Origin: JBBDXA01 sp040902585
GTDB lineage: Bacteria; Planctomycetota; Phycisphaerae; Phycisphaerales; Phycisphaeraceae
NCBI GenBank assembly: GCA_040902585.1
Contig: JBBDXA010000083.1
Coordinates: 1 to 6,006 of the forward strand
Length of the DNA stretch: 6,006 nucleotides
Direction of reading: 5' to 3'
The first letter of the stretch is position 1. The number at the start of each line of letters is the position of its first letter. The position numbers and the translations under genes are program-made. The notes beneath the pieces were generated by a model. That model was given only the letters and a program-made list of their open reading frames with translations, was not told where the DNA came from and made no database searches. This document shows, piece after piece, positions 1-5,959 of this stretch.

Positions 1-34
1 TTCAAGATCGATCGAAGGGTATTCGCGTCCGTTT

Positions 35-73
35 GTCCTTACCCTCCCCCGGCCCCTCCCTGAGAGGGAGGGG
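35..73 (-). repeat. G-rich REP-like hairpin, copy 1 (behind the mlaF-like gene)
   Basis: On the minus strand this element begins 10 nt after the stop of the ABC ATPase gene. It has a perfect 9-bp hairpin, CCCCTCCCT / AGGGAGGGG, with a 3-nt loop (53-73), followed by a G-rich tail ending in GAGGGTAAGGAC. It matches the element at 5800-5838 at 36 of 39 positions, in the same orientation relative to the upstream gene. The minus strand of 42-60 also has four G-runs separated by 1-2 nt, which fits a G-quadruplex motif. No T-tract follows the hairpin, so it is not a classical intrinsic terminator. It may act as a REP-like 3'-end element (inference). Confidence 0.75.
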
Positions 74-83
74 AGTTCGATAC

Positions 84-1004
84 CTACGTTTTCCTTCGCG
101 TCGCGACGACGGCGGGGATGACGGGCTCAGGCACCAGCATGCCGAAGAGGTCTTCTTCGTAACCCGTCGTCTGTTTGCGCTGCGTGATCGGGCCTTCGGC
201 GTCGCCGCGCAGGAACTGGCGGATGAGTTGTTCGTCTTCGCTCAGGCCGGTGCCTTCGCTCTTGCGCAGGTGGTCGAAATAGTCGCGCGTTTCGACGCAG
301 AGCATGCGGCCCTTGTCGAGCATGGCCATGCGGTCGGCGATGGTGAAGGCCGAGTCCATCTCATGCGTCACCACCACGCTGGTCACGCCGAGCTGCTTTG
401 ACAGGCTGATGATGAGCTGATCGATCTCCGCGCTGGTGACGGGGTCGAGACCAGCCGAGGGCTCATCGTAAAAGAGAATCTGCGGGTCCATGGAAAGCGC
501 CCGCGCCAGGCCTGCGCGCTTCTTCATGCCGCCGGAAATCTGCGAGGGGTATTTGTCGGCGTGTTCGCGCAGGCCGACCATCTCGAGCTTGATCTTGACC
601 ATGATGTCGATGACGTTGGCGGGCAGGTCGGTGTGTTCTTCCAGGGGCAGGGCGACGTTCTGCCGCAGCGTCATGGAATTGAACAGCGCGCCGGACTGGA
701 AGAGGATGCCGAACTTCTTGCGCACCTCGTCGAGCTGCGCGGACTTGAGCCTGGTGACGTCCTGCCCGAGCACGAAGATGGAGCCTTCTTCAGGCGTGAG
801 GGAGCCGATGATGCAGCGCAGCAGGGTGCTCTTGCCTGAGCCGGAGCCGCCCATGATGATCATGGTTTCGCCGGGCGTGATGCGCAGGTTGATGCCGTCG
901 AGCACGGCCCGGCCGTCGAACCGCTTGACGAGATTCTCAACGCGGATGACGTTGTGAATCGGCGGCGAATTCGCGTCGGCTGGTTGAGGCTGTGCGTCGG
1001 CCAT
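84..1004 (-). CDS. mlaF: ABC transporter ATP-binding protein, MlaF / Ttg2A type
   Basis: This is a 306-residue cytoplasmic ATPase subunit of an ABC importer-like complex. All nucleotide-binding motifs are visible: Walker A GGSGSGKST (52-60), Q-loop Gln103 in LFQSGALF, signature SGGMKKR (157-163), Walker B ILFYDEP (176-182), D-loop SAGLDP (183-188) and H-loop His214 in VTHE. The SGGM signature, the DEPSAGLDP string and the end of the domain, QFLRGDAEGPI (about 263-273), are typical of the MlaF/Ttg2A family. In that family the ATPase powers phospholipid or hydrophobic-substrate transport with an MlaE permease and an MCE-domain protein. It is longer than E. coli MlaF (about 270 residues), with about 18 extra residues at the N-terminus and about 33 at the C-terminus; both extensions look non-conserved. 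The start at 1004 has no clear Shine-Dalgarno. The permease and MCE partners are not in the window; they may lie beyond the left edge. The family is firm, the exact substrate is not. Confidence 0.88.
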   Translation of the reverse strand: MADAQPQPADANSPPIHNVIRVENLVKRFDGRAVLDGINLRITPGETMIIMGGSGSGKSTLLRCIIGSLTPEEGSIFVLGQDVTRLKSAQLDEVRKKFGILFQSGALFNSMTLRQNVALPLEEHTDLPANVIDIMVKIKLEMVGLREHADKYPSQISGGMKKRAGLARALSMDPQILFYDEPSAGLDPVTSAEIDQLIISLSKQLGVTSVVVTHEMDSAFTIADRMAMLDKGRMLCVETRDYFDHLRKSEGTGLSEDEQLIRQFLRGDAEGPITQRKQTTGYEEDLFGMLVPEPVIPAVVATRRKT

Positions 1005-1045
1005 GTGGTAATGAGTTTATCGGCTGGCGGTGCGGAAGGGGGACA

Positions 1046-1135
1046 AATGAACCACAGATGAACACAGATAAGCACAGATGGGATCGATCAAAGACGCCCT
1101 ATCTGTGTCCATCTGTGTTCATCTGTGGTTTCATT
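1046..1135. repeat. Inverted array of 10-nt ACAGATG-type units
   Basis: This lies in the gap between the tatC stop and the ABC ATPase start, beginning 11 nt after tatC. The left arm holds three consecutive 10-nt units (ACCACAGATG, AACACAGATA, AGCACAGATG; 1051-1080). The right arm holds three complementary units (ATCTGTGTCC, ATCTGTGTTC, ATCTGTGGTT; 1101-1130). With flanking AATGAA/TTCATT the arms span 1046-1082 and 1097-1135 and pair almost throughout, with a 14-nt loop. Transcribed, this makes a strong stem-loop between two co-directional genes. It could attenuate or terminate transcription, protect the tatC mRNA end, or bind a protein at one-helical-turn spacing. The function is not known to me. 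Short reading frames across it are translations of the repeat. Confidence 0.8.
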
Positions 1136-1146
1136 GCATGGGTCGA

Positions 1147-2403
1147 TCACGCCGGCGCGGGTTCGCCCTCGCCGCCCTTGGCTTTTTCACCATCGCCATC
1201 CCCATCGCCATCCCCGTTGCCATCGCCTTCATCATCATCGCCTTCGCGCTTCTTGTAGATCAGGCGCATCACGATCAGGCTCATCTCAAACAGGAACCAC
1301 AGCGGCAGGGCGAGCACGAACATGCTGATCGGGTCGGCAGGCGTCAGCACCGCGCCCACGCAGAAGCAGGCGAACACGACATACTTCCTCGCCTTCGCCA
1401 GGGCATAGGGATTCAGGATGCCCAGCCACGCACCCACCAGCAGCACCACCGGCATCTGGAACGCGACGACCATGCCCAGCGTGATCCACAGCACGAAGGA
1501 AATGTACTCGCCCAGATTGATGAGCGGACTCACGACCGAGGCCACCGCCAGGTTCGAGACCAGCACGCGATCGCCCACGACCACCTTCAGCGCGTTCTGT
1601 CTGGTGTTGATCCACACCTGTCCGGGCCGGGGCTTGACAGGATCTTCCGCCAGTTGCGGCAGGGTGGCGATCGGCTTCTTCGGCGCAGCCTTGGGCCCTT
1701 CGTCGGGCGCTCCCGGTTCGCTGCCGGGCTGTTTGGTCGCATCAGGCGTGGTATTGGGCAGCGTCTTGCCGGCGTCCTTGGCCGGTTCCTTCGTTGTGTC
1801 CTTTGTCGGATCAGTTAACTTCGCGCCGTCATCGGGCACCTCGGGACTGCTATCTATCTCCGGCCCTTCGGTTTCGCCCGCGGAGCTTCGCACCATGCGC
1901 AGGATGAAATCCATCACGCTGGTGCCGTCGCCGCCTGCCGGTCCAAAGCTCACGGAGAAGACCATGAAGAACGCCAGGCAGACCGGCAGCATGATGTAGT
2001 ACATGAACATCACGCCCAGCATCATCATGAATCCGCTGAAGGGCGCGAGGATGTACATCACCTTGCGCTCGTGGTGATACAGGCCCGCTTCGATGAACTT
2101 CCAGATTTGAAACATGATCCACGGGCCGGCGATGATCAGCCCGCCCAGCAGCGCGACCTTGATGTAGATCGCAAAGGATCCGATCGGCGTGCTCGTGATG
2201 GTCTGCGGCGGAAGACCGGCGGCGATCTGCGCCTGGTTGAGCGGCTCCACCAGCCAGCGCACGATGTCCTTGCCGAAGTAGAGCGTGAAGAGCATGACCA
2301 CGAGCAGGCCGATGAGTCCTTTGATGAGGCGCGAGCGCAGCTCATCGAGGTGATCGCCGAAGCTCATGCGGAATTCGTCAGGATTGGCGGCGGCTTTGGC
2401 CAT
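1147..2403 (-). CDS. tatC: Twin-arginine translocase subunit TatC with a long periplasmic insertion
   Basis: This is the core membrane subunit of the Tat pathway; it binds twin-arginine signal peptides and exports folded proteins. Hallmark residues are present: HLDELR (18-23; Glu21 and Arg23 match E. coli Glu15 and Arg17), Pro54 (E. coli Pro48), LYHHER with Glu112 (E. coli Glu103) and LTPAD with Asp357 (E. coli Asp211). Six membrane segments can be placed at roughly 26-44, 79-100, 118-151, 300-326, 341-356 and 360-383. The protein has 418 residues against about 258 in E. coli. Most of the excess is a loop of about 145 residues between segments 3 and 4, where E. coli has about 25. Residues 172-260 of the loop are rich in P, K, D, T and E and look disordered; 261-295 look more ordered. 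A cytoplasmic Asp-Gly/Lys tail follows segment 6. No TatA or TatB is in the window. The 192-nt gap from queA could hold a separate promoter; a TATCAT -10-like hexamer is at 2488-2493 on the minus strand, without a convincing -35. Confidence 0.95.
   Translation of the reverse strand: MAKAAANPDEFRMSFGDHLDELRSRLIKGLIGLLVVMLFTLYFGKDIVRWLVEPLNQAQIAAGLPPQTITSTPIGSFAIYIKVALLGGLIIAGPWIMFQIWKFIEAGLYHHERKVMYILAPFSGFMMMLGVMFMYYIMLPVCLAFFMVFSVSFGPAGGDGTSVMDFILRMVRSSAGETEGPEIDSSPEVPDDGAKLTDPTKDTTKEPAKDAGKTLPNTTPDATKQPGSEPGAPDEGPKAAPKKPIATLPQLAEDPVKPRPGQVWINTRQNALKVVVGDRVLVSNLAVASVVSPLINLGEYISFVLWITLGMVVAFQMPVVLLVGAWLGILNPYALAKARKYVVFACFCVGAVLTPADPISMFVLALPLWFLFEMSLIVMRLIYKKREGDDDEGDGNGDGDGDGDGEKAKGGEGEPAPA
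1191..1226 (-). repeat. Hexamer microsatellite coding the TatC Asp-Gly tail
   Basis: Six 6-nt units lie end to end inside tatC: CATCGC, CATCCC, CATCGC, CATCCC, CGTTGC, CATCGC. On the coding strand they give alternating Asp-Gly (one Asn-Gly) near the C-terminus, residues about 393-404. The period is a multiple of three, so unit gain or loss keeps the frame and would only change tail length. The tail follows the last membrane segment and is expected in the cytoplasm. Confidence 0.75.
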
Positions 2404-2595
2404 CGGTCAGGTCCCATCGCGGTCGAGCGGTTGAAGGCTCGAGTCGCCGGTGTTCGCCGCGCTGTTCATCCGGGGCGCGGAGCGAACATGATAGTGATGA
2501 AGGACGATGGCGGAGGACGTTCCCGAAGTGGGGCCTGCTTTTCGCCGGCACGCCGGTACCGGATGTGCCGCCCATATCATCGGGGCCAGAGGCGA

Positions 2596-3765
2596 TTAAA
2601 TCAACAGCATGGCGTCGCCGTAGGAATAGAAATGATATTTCGCGTCGATGGCGGCGCGATACCACGCCTTGAGCCGGTCGATGCCCACGCCGGGCAGGGC
2701 CGCGACGAGGGCCAGCAGCGTCGAATGCGGAAGGTGAAAGTTGGTCATCAAGGCGTCGGCGAAGCGGAAGGGGTAAGGCGGCGGGTTCCGGGTTCCGGGT
2801 TCCGAGTTCCGGGTTGGGGCATCATCCGCGTTTAGCGGTCGCACCGCAGGTGCACCCGTGCCGCCCGGCATAATCAACAACCCCGTCTCCCCCGCATACC
2901 CGCCGCGCCGAATCTCATCATCCATCACCGGCAAACTCTCCATCGCCCGCACGCTCGTCGTCCCCACCGGCACGATCCGCCCGCCGCGCGCCCTTGCCGC
3001 CTCCAGTGCCGCAATCGTCTCACTCGGCACGCTCATCCACTCCCGATGCATGACATGATCCTCGATGCGCTCGCTGCGAATCGGCGCGAAGGTACCGAGG
3101 CCCACGTGCAGCGTGATGAATGCCATGCTCACACCCATCGCCCTCAACTTCGCCAAGAGTTCATCCGTAAAATGCAGCCCCGCCGTCGGCGCGGCCACCG
3201 AGCCTTCATCGCGCGCGTAGACCGTGTTGTACCGTTGCATGTCGCCCGGCCGCACCTCGGCTTCATGTTGTTTCTTCCGCTGGGCGACAATGTACGGCGG
3301 CAGCGGCACCTGCCCGATGCGATGCAAGAGGTCGAGCGTACTGAGCGAACCGTGCAGCCGCGCCCGCCACAGGCCACCGTCGAGTTTGGTGATGAGTTCG
3401 AGCTGCGAATCTTCGATGAAGCTGAGCCGCTCACCTTCGCGCAGCTTGCCGCCGGATTCGAGCATGGTTTCCCACAGGCGTTCATCGCCCGGCTCGCTGC
3501 GCGTGTAGAGCCCGCTCACCTTCCCACCCGTCCCCACCCGCGTCGCCTCGAAGTGAGCCGGGAGCACCTTCGACTGATTGAACACCATCAAATCACCCGC
3601 TCGCAGCAACCCCGCGCTCGCATCACCCAGATCGCGCACGATGCGATGCTCGATCGTCTGCGTCTGCCGCCGCACGACCATCAACCTCGCCGCATCGCGC
3701 GGCTCCGCCGGCTCCGTCGCGATCCGGTCCGCAGGCAGTTCGTATTCCAGTTCGCGAGTCAGCAT
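2596..3765 (-). CDS. queA: S-adenosylmethionine:tRNA ribosyltransferase-isomerase QueA
   Basis: QueA transfers and isomerises the ribosyl group of S-adenosylmethionine onto 7-aminomethyl-7-deazaguanine at the wobble position of GUN tRNAs, giving epoxyqueuosine in the queuosine pathway. Family motifs are clear (numbered from the ATG): RYNTVYARDEGSVAAPTAGL (178-197), HVGLGTFAPI (220-229), VGTTSVRAME (267-276), TNFHLPHSTLL (341-351) and a C-terminal YSYGDAML. I chose ATG at 3765 because MLTRELEYELP aligns residue for residue with the E. coli N-terminus. An in-frame GTG at 3771 would add two residues, and neither start has a clear Shine-Dalgarno. The protein is 389 residues against 356 in E. coli. 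The excess is mostly an insertion of about 30 residues (about 300-330) between the IMPG and YPFRFADAL segments, partly encoded by a 7-nt tandem repeat. Catalytic-core motifs on both sides are intact and in frame, so it is probably functional. It is the first gene of the minus-strand run, ahead of tatC. Confidence 0.95.
   Translation of the reverse strand: MLTRELEYELPADRIATEPAEPRDAARLMVVRRQTQTIEHRIVRDLGDASAGLLRAGDLMVFNQSKVLPAHFEATRVGTGGKVSGLYTRSEPGDERLWETMLESGGKLREGERLSFIEDSQLELITKLDGGLWRARLHGSLSTLDLLHRIGQVPLPPYIVAQRKKQHEAEVRPGDMQRYNTVYARDEGSVAAPTAGLHFTDELLAKLRAMGVSMAFITLHVGLGTFAPIRSERIEDHVMHREWMSVPSETIAALEAARARGGRIVPVGTTSVRAMESLPVMDDEIRRGGYAGETGLLIMPGGTGAPAVRPLNADDAPTRNSEPGTRNPPPYPFRFADALMTNFHLPHSTLLALVAALPGVGIDRLKAWYRAAIDAKYHFYSYGDAMLLI
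2783..2817 (-). repeat. GGGTTCC heptamer tandem repeat inside queA
   Basis: Five 7-nt units lie end to end: GGGTTCC three times, then GAGTTCC, then GGGTTGG. They encode QueA residues about 317-328 (PTRNSEPGTRNP), a 7-residue period because 7 nt cycles through all three frames. They fall inside a segment that E. coli QueA lacks. A change of one unit would shift the frame, but three units together (21 nt) add seven residues in frame. It looks like an intergenic-type repeat tolerated in a surface loop (inference). Confidence 0.8.
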
Positions 3766-3802
3766 GGTCACACATTACTGACTCGCATGGTGCCTTGTCT
3801 CC

Positions 3803-3814
3803 GCCGCTTGCGGC
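3803..3814. repeat. Small GC-rich palindrome in the queA / sulfite reductase gap
   Basis: GCCGCTTGCGGC is a perfect palindrome apart from its central TT, able to form a short hairpin. It sits in the divergent intergenic region, about 38 nt upstream of queA and about 120 nt upstream of the sulfite reductase. It could be a fragment of a dispersed repeat or an operator, or chance in GC-rich DNA. A second, weaker one, TGCGTTCGCA, lies at 3850-3859. Confidence 0.35.
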
Positions 3815-3853
3815 TTAGCAGCGACGAGCCCTGCGCCGGCGGCGAACCCTGCG

Positions 3854-3883
3854 TTCGCAATCACCGCGGCTCGGCTCTATCAT
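3854..3883 (+). promoter_or_regulatory. Possible sigma-70-type promoter for the sulfite reductase
   Basis: TTCGCA (3854-3859, 4 of 6 to the -35 consensus) and TATCAT (3878-3883, 5 of 6 to the -10 consensus) are 18 nt apart. They would place transcription start near 3890 and leave a leader of about 45 nt before the ATG at 3936. This is a by-eye match in a GC-rich genome, so it is weak evidence. It is the best candidate I see in the divergent region. Confidence 0.3.
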
Positions 3884-3935
3884 TTCGCTCCTCAAATCGT
3901 CCTGTGTACCCACGAATGGCCGAGAGCCGCTGACC

Positions 3936-5786
3936 ATGCCCGAAACGACCGAAAAAACCGAGAAAATCCCCGAACCCAACTTCCGCACCAGGCCCGAAGA
4001 CTACTGCGGCGTCGAGAAGGTGAAAATCGAATCGCAGGGCGTGCGCGGCACCCTTGCCGCCGAGTTCCGCGATGCCGCGACCACCGACCTCAGCGAGGCG
4101 GCCGAGGCTCTGGCGAAATCGCACGGCATGTACCTTGAGTACAACCGCGCCAAGACCGGCAAGGAAAAAGACTGGATGTACATGGTCCGCATCTCCATCC
4201 CCGGCGGCGGGGCGTTCAATGCCGACCTGTGGCGCATCTTCGATGATGTCTCCACGCAGCACACCGCCAACCCCGAAGGCAAGCCTTCGATCCGCCTGAC
4301 CACCCGGCAGAACGTGCAGTATCACTGGGTCAAGAAGCCGAGCGTGCTGCCGCTGATCCAGGCTATCGCGAAGACCCGCTACTTCACGCTCAACGGCTGC
4401 GGTGACAATTACCGCAACGTCATGGCCTGCCCGCTCTCGCGGTTCTCCAACGTCTTCAACGGTCACGCCATCGCCCAGAAGGTCGCGGAATATTTCCGGC
4501 TGCCGGCCGAGCCTTACATCGAGATCTTCGGCATCGATCCGAGCTACATCCGCACGCCCGATGAACACTTCGAATACGCGCCCAACCTTTTGAACCGTAA
4601 GTTCAAGACCGCGCTGGCAGCTGTGCATCAGGATGAAAAAACCGGCCAGTGGAAAAGCGATAACTGCGTCGAGCTGCGCACGAATGAGATCGGCGTCGCT
4701 CCCATTCTCAATCCGAAGACCGAGAAGGTCGACCGCGCGATGCTCTACATCGGCGGCGGACAGGGCGAGAAGAACGGCAAGCCCACGATGGCGGCGCTCG
4801 GTGTGCCTTTCGGTGTGGTGCCTGTTGCGAATCTCATCCCCGTGATGGATGCGATCACGAAAGTCCACATGGAGTGGGGCGATCGTCAGCACCGACACTG
4901 GGCACGCATGAAGTACGTCATCTGGAAGCAGGGCGTCCAGTGGTATCGCGATCGTGTCAAAGAGCTCGGCGTGGATTTTGAGCCGGCGATCGAAGGCTTC
5001 GACCCCGGCCCGCGCGAGCTGCATCACGGCTGGCACCAGCAGCCTTCTGATGGCAAGTACGCGTTCGGCTGCTACATCGAAAACGGTCGCCTCATCGATG
5101 GACCCAACGGCAATCTCAAGACGATGGTCATGCAGGTTCTTGAGGAGTTCAGAGGTCTTGAACTGACCGTCACGCCGAATCAGGATTTGCTTTTCACGAA
5201 CATCGAATCGGATGCCCGCGAGGATTTTGAAGCGGAACTCAAACGCCACGGCTGGGGCCAGCGCAACGGCAAGGCCTATTCGAGGCTTCGCCTCAACAGC
5301 GGAGCGTGTGTCGGGCTGCACACCTGCCGGCTCGCTTACACCGAGAGCGAGCAGTTCGAGCCGGAGCTGCTCGATCAGCTTGATGCGATGGGCTACGGCG
5401 ACGTGAGCGAATCCATAGGCATCACCGGCTGTGAACGACAATGCTTCCGACCCGCGACCAAGACCATCGGCCTGGTCGGGCAGGGGCCGGATCGCTACGA
5501 ACTGAAACTCGGCGGCAGCGAAGATGGCTCCACACAGGGCCACGCGGTGGTTGATGACGGCAAGTGGTACCTTCGGCAGATCCCGCGCGCGGAGGTGGCG
5601 AATGTGATCGGCGTGCTCTTCGACTTTTACAAGGCGAACAGGAACGATGGCGAGTCGATGGGGCAGTATCACCGCCGGGTTGGATTGAGCGCGATCGTGG
5701 CGCACCTGAAGGGCCACGAGAAGGTCGCGCCGCTGATGGAGCGCACGTGGGCTCCGCCGTTCGTGCCGGAGGATCAGCATTTTTAG
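3936..5786 (+). CDS. sir: Siroheme/[4Fe-4S] sulfite reductase, ferredoxin-type (nitrite/sulfite reductase family)
   Basis: This enzyme reduces sulfite to sulfide by six electrons in the cytoplasm, using siroheme coupled to a [4Fe-4S] cluster. The cluster ligands are Cys458 and Cys464 (C-X5-C) and Cys499 and Cys503 (C-X3-C, in ITGCERQCFRP). Siroheme and anion-binding residues of E. coli SiRHP have counterparts: Arg71 in HGMYLEYNR (Arg83), Arg160 in NYRNV (Arg153), and Lys222 and Lys224 in RKFKT (Lys215 and Lys217). The K-F-K pair matters: plant nitrite reductase has Asn at the second Lys, so this site favours sulfite. The ferredoxin-like half-domain motif LTTRQNVQYH is at 121-130. Length, 616 residues, fits ferredoxin-dependent or CysI-type enzymes. 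No flavoprotein partner (CysJ) is nearby, so ferredoxin is the likely donor (inference). The start at 3936 has only a weak GAGAG upstream (3922-3926); a five-codon frame (MAESR, 3916-3933) ends 2 nt before it. A nitrite reductase role is the main alternative. Confidence 0.88.
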   Translation: MPETTEKTEKIPEPNFRTRPEDYCGVEKVKIESQGVRGTLAAEFRDAATTDLSEAAEALAKSHGMYLEYNRAKTGKEKDWMYMVRISIPGGGAFNADLWRIFDDVSTQHTANPEGKPSIRLTTRQNVQYHWVKKPSVLPLIQAIAKTRYFTLNGCGDNYRNVMACPLSRFSNVFNGHAIAQKVAEYFRLPAEPYIEIFGIDPSYIRTPDEHFEYAPNLLNRKFKTALAAVHQDEKTGQWKSDNCVELRTNEIGVAPILNPKTEKVDRAMLYIGGGQGEKNGKPTMAALGVPFGVVPVANLIPVMDAITKVHMEWGDRQHRHWARMKYVIWKQGVQWYRDRVKELGVDFEPAIEGFDPGPRELHHGWHQQPSDGKYAFGCYIENGRLIDGPNGNLKTMVMQVLEEFRGLELTVTPNQDLLFTNIESDAREDFEAELKRHGWGQRNGKAYSRLRLNSGACVGLHTCRLAYTESEQFEPELLDQLDAMGYGDVSESIGITGCERQCFRPATKTIGLVGQGPDRYELKLGGSEDGSTQGHAVVDDGKWYLRQIPRAEVANVIGVLFDFYKANRNDGESMGQYHRRVGLSAIVAHLKGHEKVAPLMERTWAPPFVPEDQHF

Positions 5787-5799
5787 GACGTGTCTTACT

Positions 5800-5838
5800 C
5801 CCCTCCCTTTCAGGGAGGGGCGGGGGGAGGGTAAAGAC
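5800..5838 (+). repeat. G-rich REP-like hairpin, copy 2 (behind the sulfite reductase)
   Basis: This element begins 13 nt after the sulfite reductase stop. A perfect 9-bp hairpin CCCCTCCCT / AGGGAGGGG with a TTC loop (5800-5820) is followed by CGGGGGGAGGGTAAAGAC. It matches copy 1 (minus strand of 35-73) at 36 of 39 positions. G-runs at 5813-5831 (GGG-A-GGGG-C-GGGGGG-A-GGG) fit a one-nucleotide-loop G-quadruplex motif and would compete with the hairpin, which uses the first two runs. There is no T-tract. Confidence 0.78.
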
Positions 5839-5892
5839 GAGCATCCTTCTAAGTCGATGATGAACCCAGCGCATCAGTTTTCCGTAAGCCCG

Positions 5893-5925
5893 ACCCTCCC
5901 CTGGCCCCTCCCTTATAGGGATGGG
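5893..5925 (-). repeat. G-rich REP-like hairpin, copy 3, opposed to copy 2
   Basis: This is a third, more diverged copy in the opposite orientation to copy 2, 54 nt away, so the two make an inverted pair that could fold together. Its hairpin, CCCCTCCCT (5905-5913) / AGGGATGGG (5917-5925), has one mismatch. The four G-runs are kept on the minus strand (5912 to 5894). Such inverted pairs resemble the paired arrangement of REP elements in other bacteria. The 5839-5892 spacer shows nothing I recognise. Confidence 0.7.
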
Positions 5926-5959
5926 AATCAGAAAAACCCATTCCTATTTTATGTTATTC

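Noticed and set aside
53..73. Intrinsic terminator for the ABC ATPase gene
   Set aside because: The hairpin is perfect, but no T-tract follows it on the minus strand and the same element occurs elsewhere as a repeat. I list it as a REP-like repeat instead.
1191..1243. CRISPR-like or direct-repeat array at CATCGC/CATCAT units
   Set aside because: The units are 6 nt with no spacers and encode the TatC tail in frame. It is a coding microsatellite.
1078..1818. 246-codon plus-strand frame starting in the ACAGATG array and running opposite tatC
   Set aside because: Its start is translated repeat and the rest mirrors the TatC insert and tail. Composition is His/Arg/Gln-rich with no domain.
2404..2577. 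Possible 58-codon minus-strand gene in the queA-tatC gap, starting MIWAAH and ending 2 nt before the tatC ATG
   Set aside because: It has no TatA-like membrane helix, no Shine-Dalgarno and no family resemblance. An open frame of this size is expected by chance at this GC content.
2071..2835. 254-codon plus-strand frame across the tatC start, the gap and the queA 3' end
   Set aside because: It overlaps two well-supported genes on the other strand, and its end is translated GGGTTCC repeat.
3046..3933. 295-codon frame antisense to queA
   Set aside because: It covers the conserved QueA motifs in the opposite strand, is Arg/His/Pro-rich and has no family features. It is a shadow of queA.
3861..5780. 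Very long open frame (639 codons) antisense to the sulfite reductase
   Set aside because: It lies opposite a gene with every family motif intact. Its protein has no recognisable domain, and high-GC codon use commonly leaves the antisense frame free of stops.
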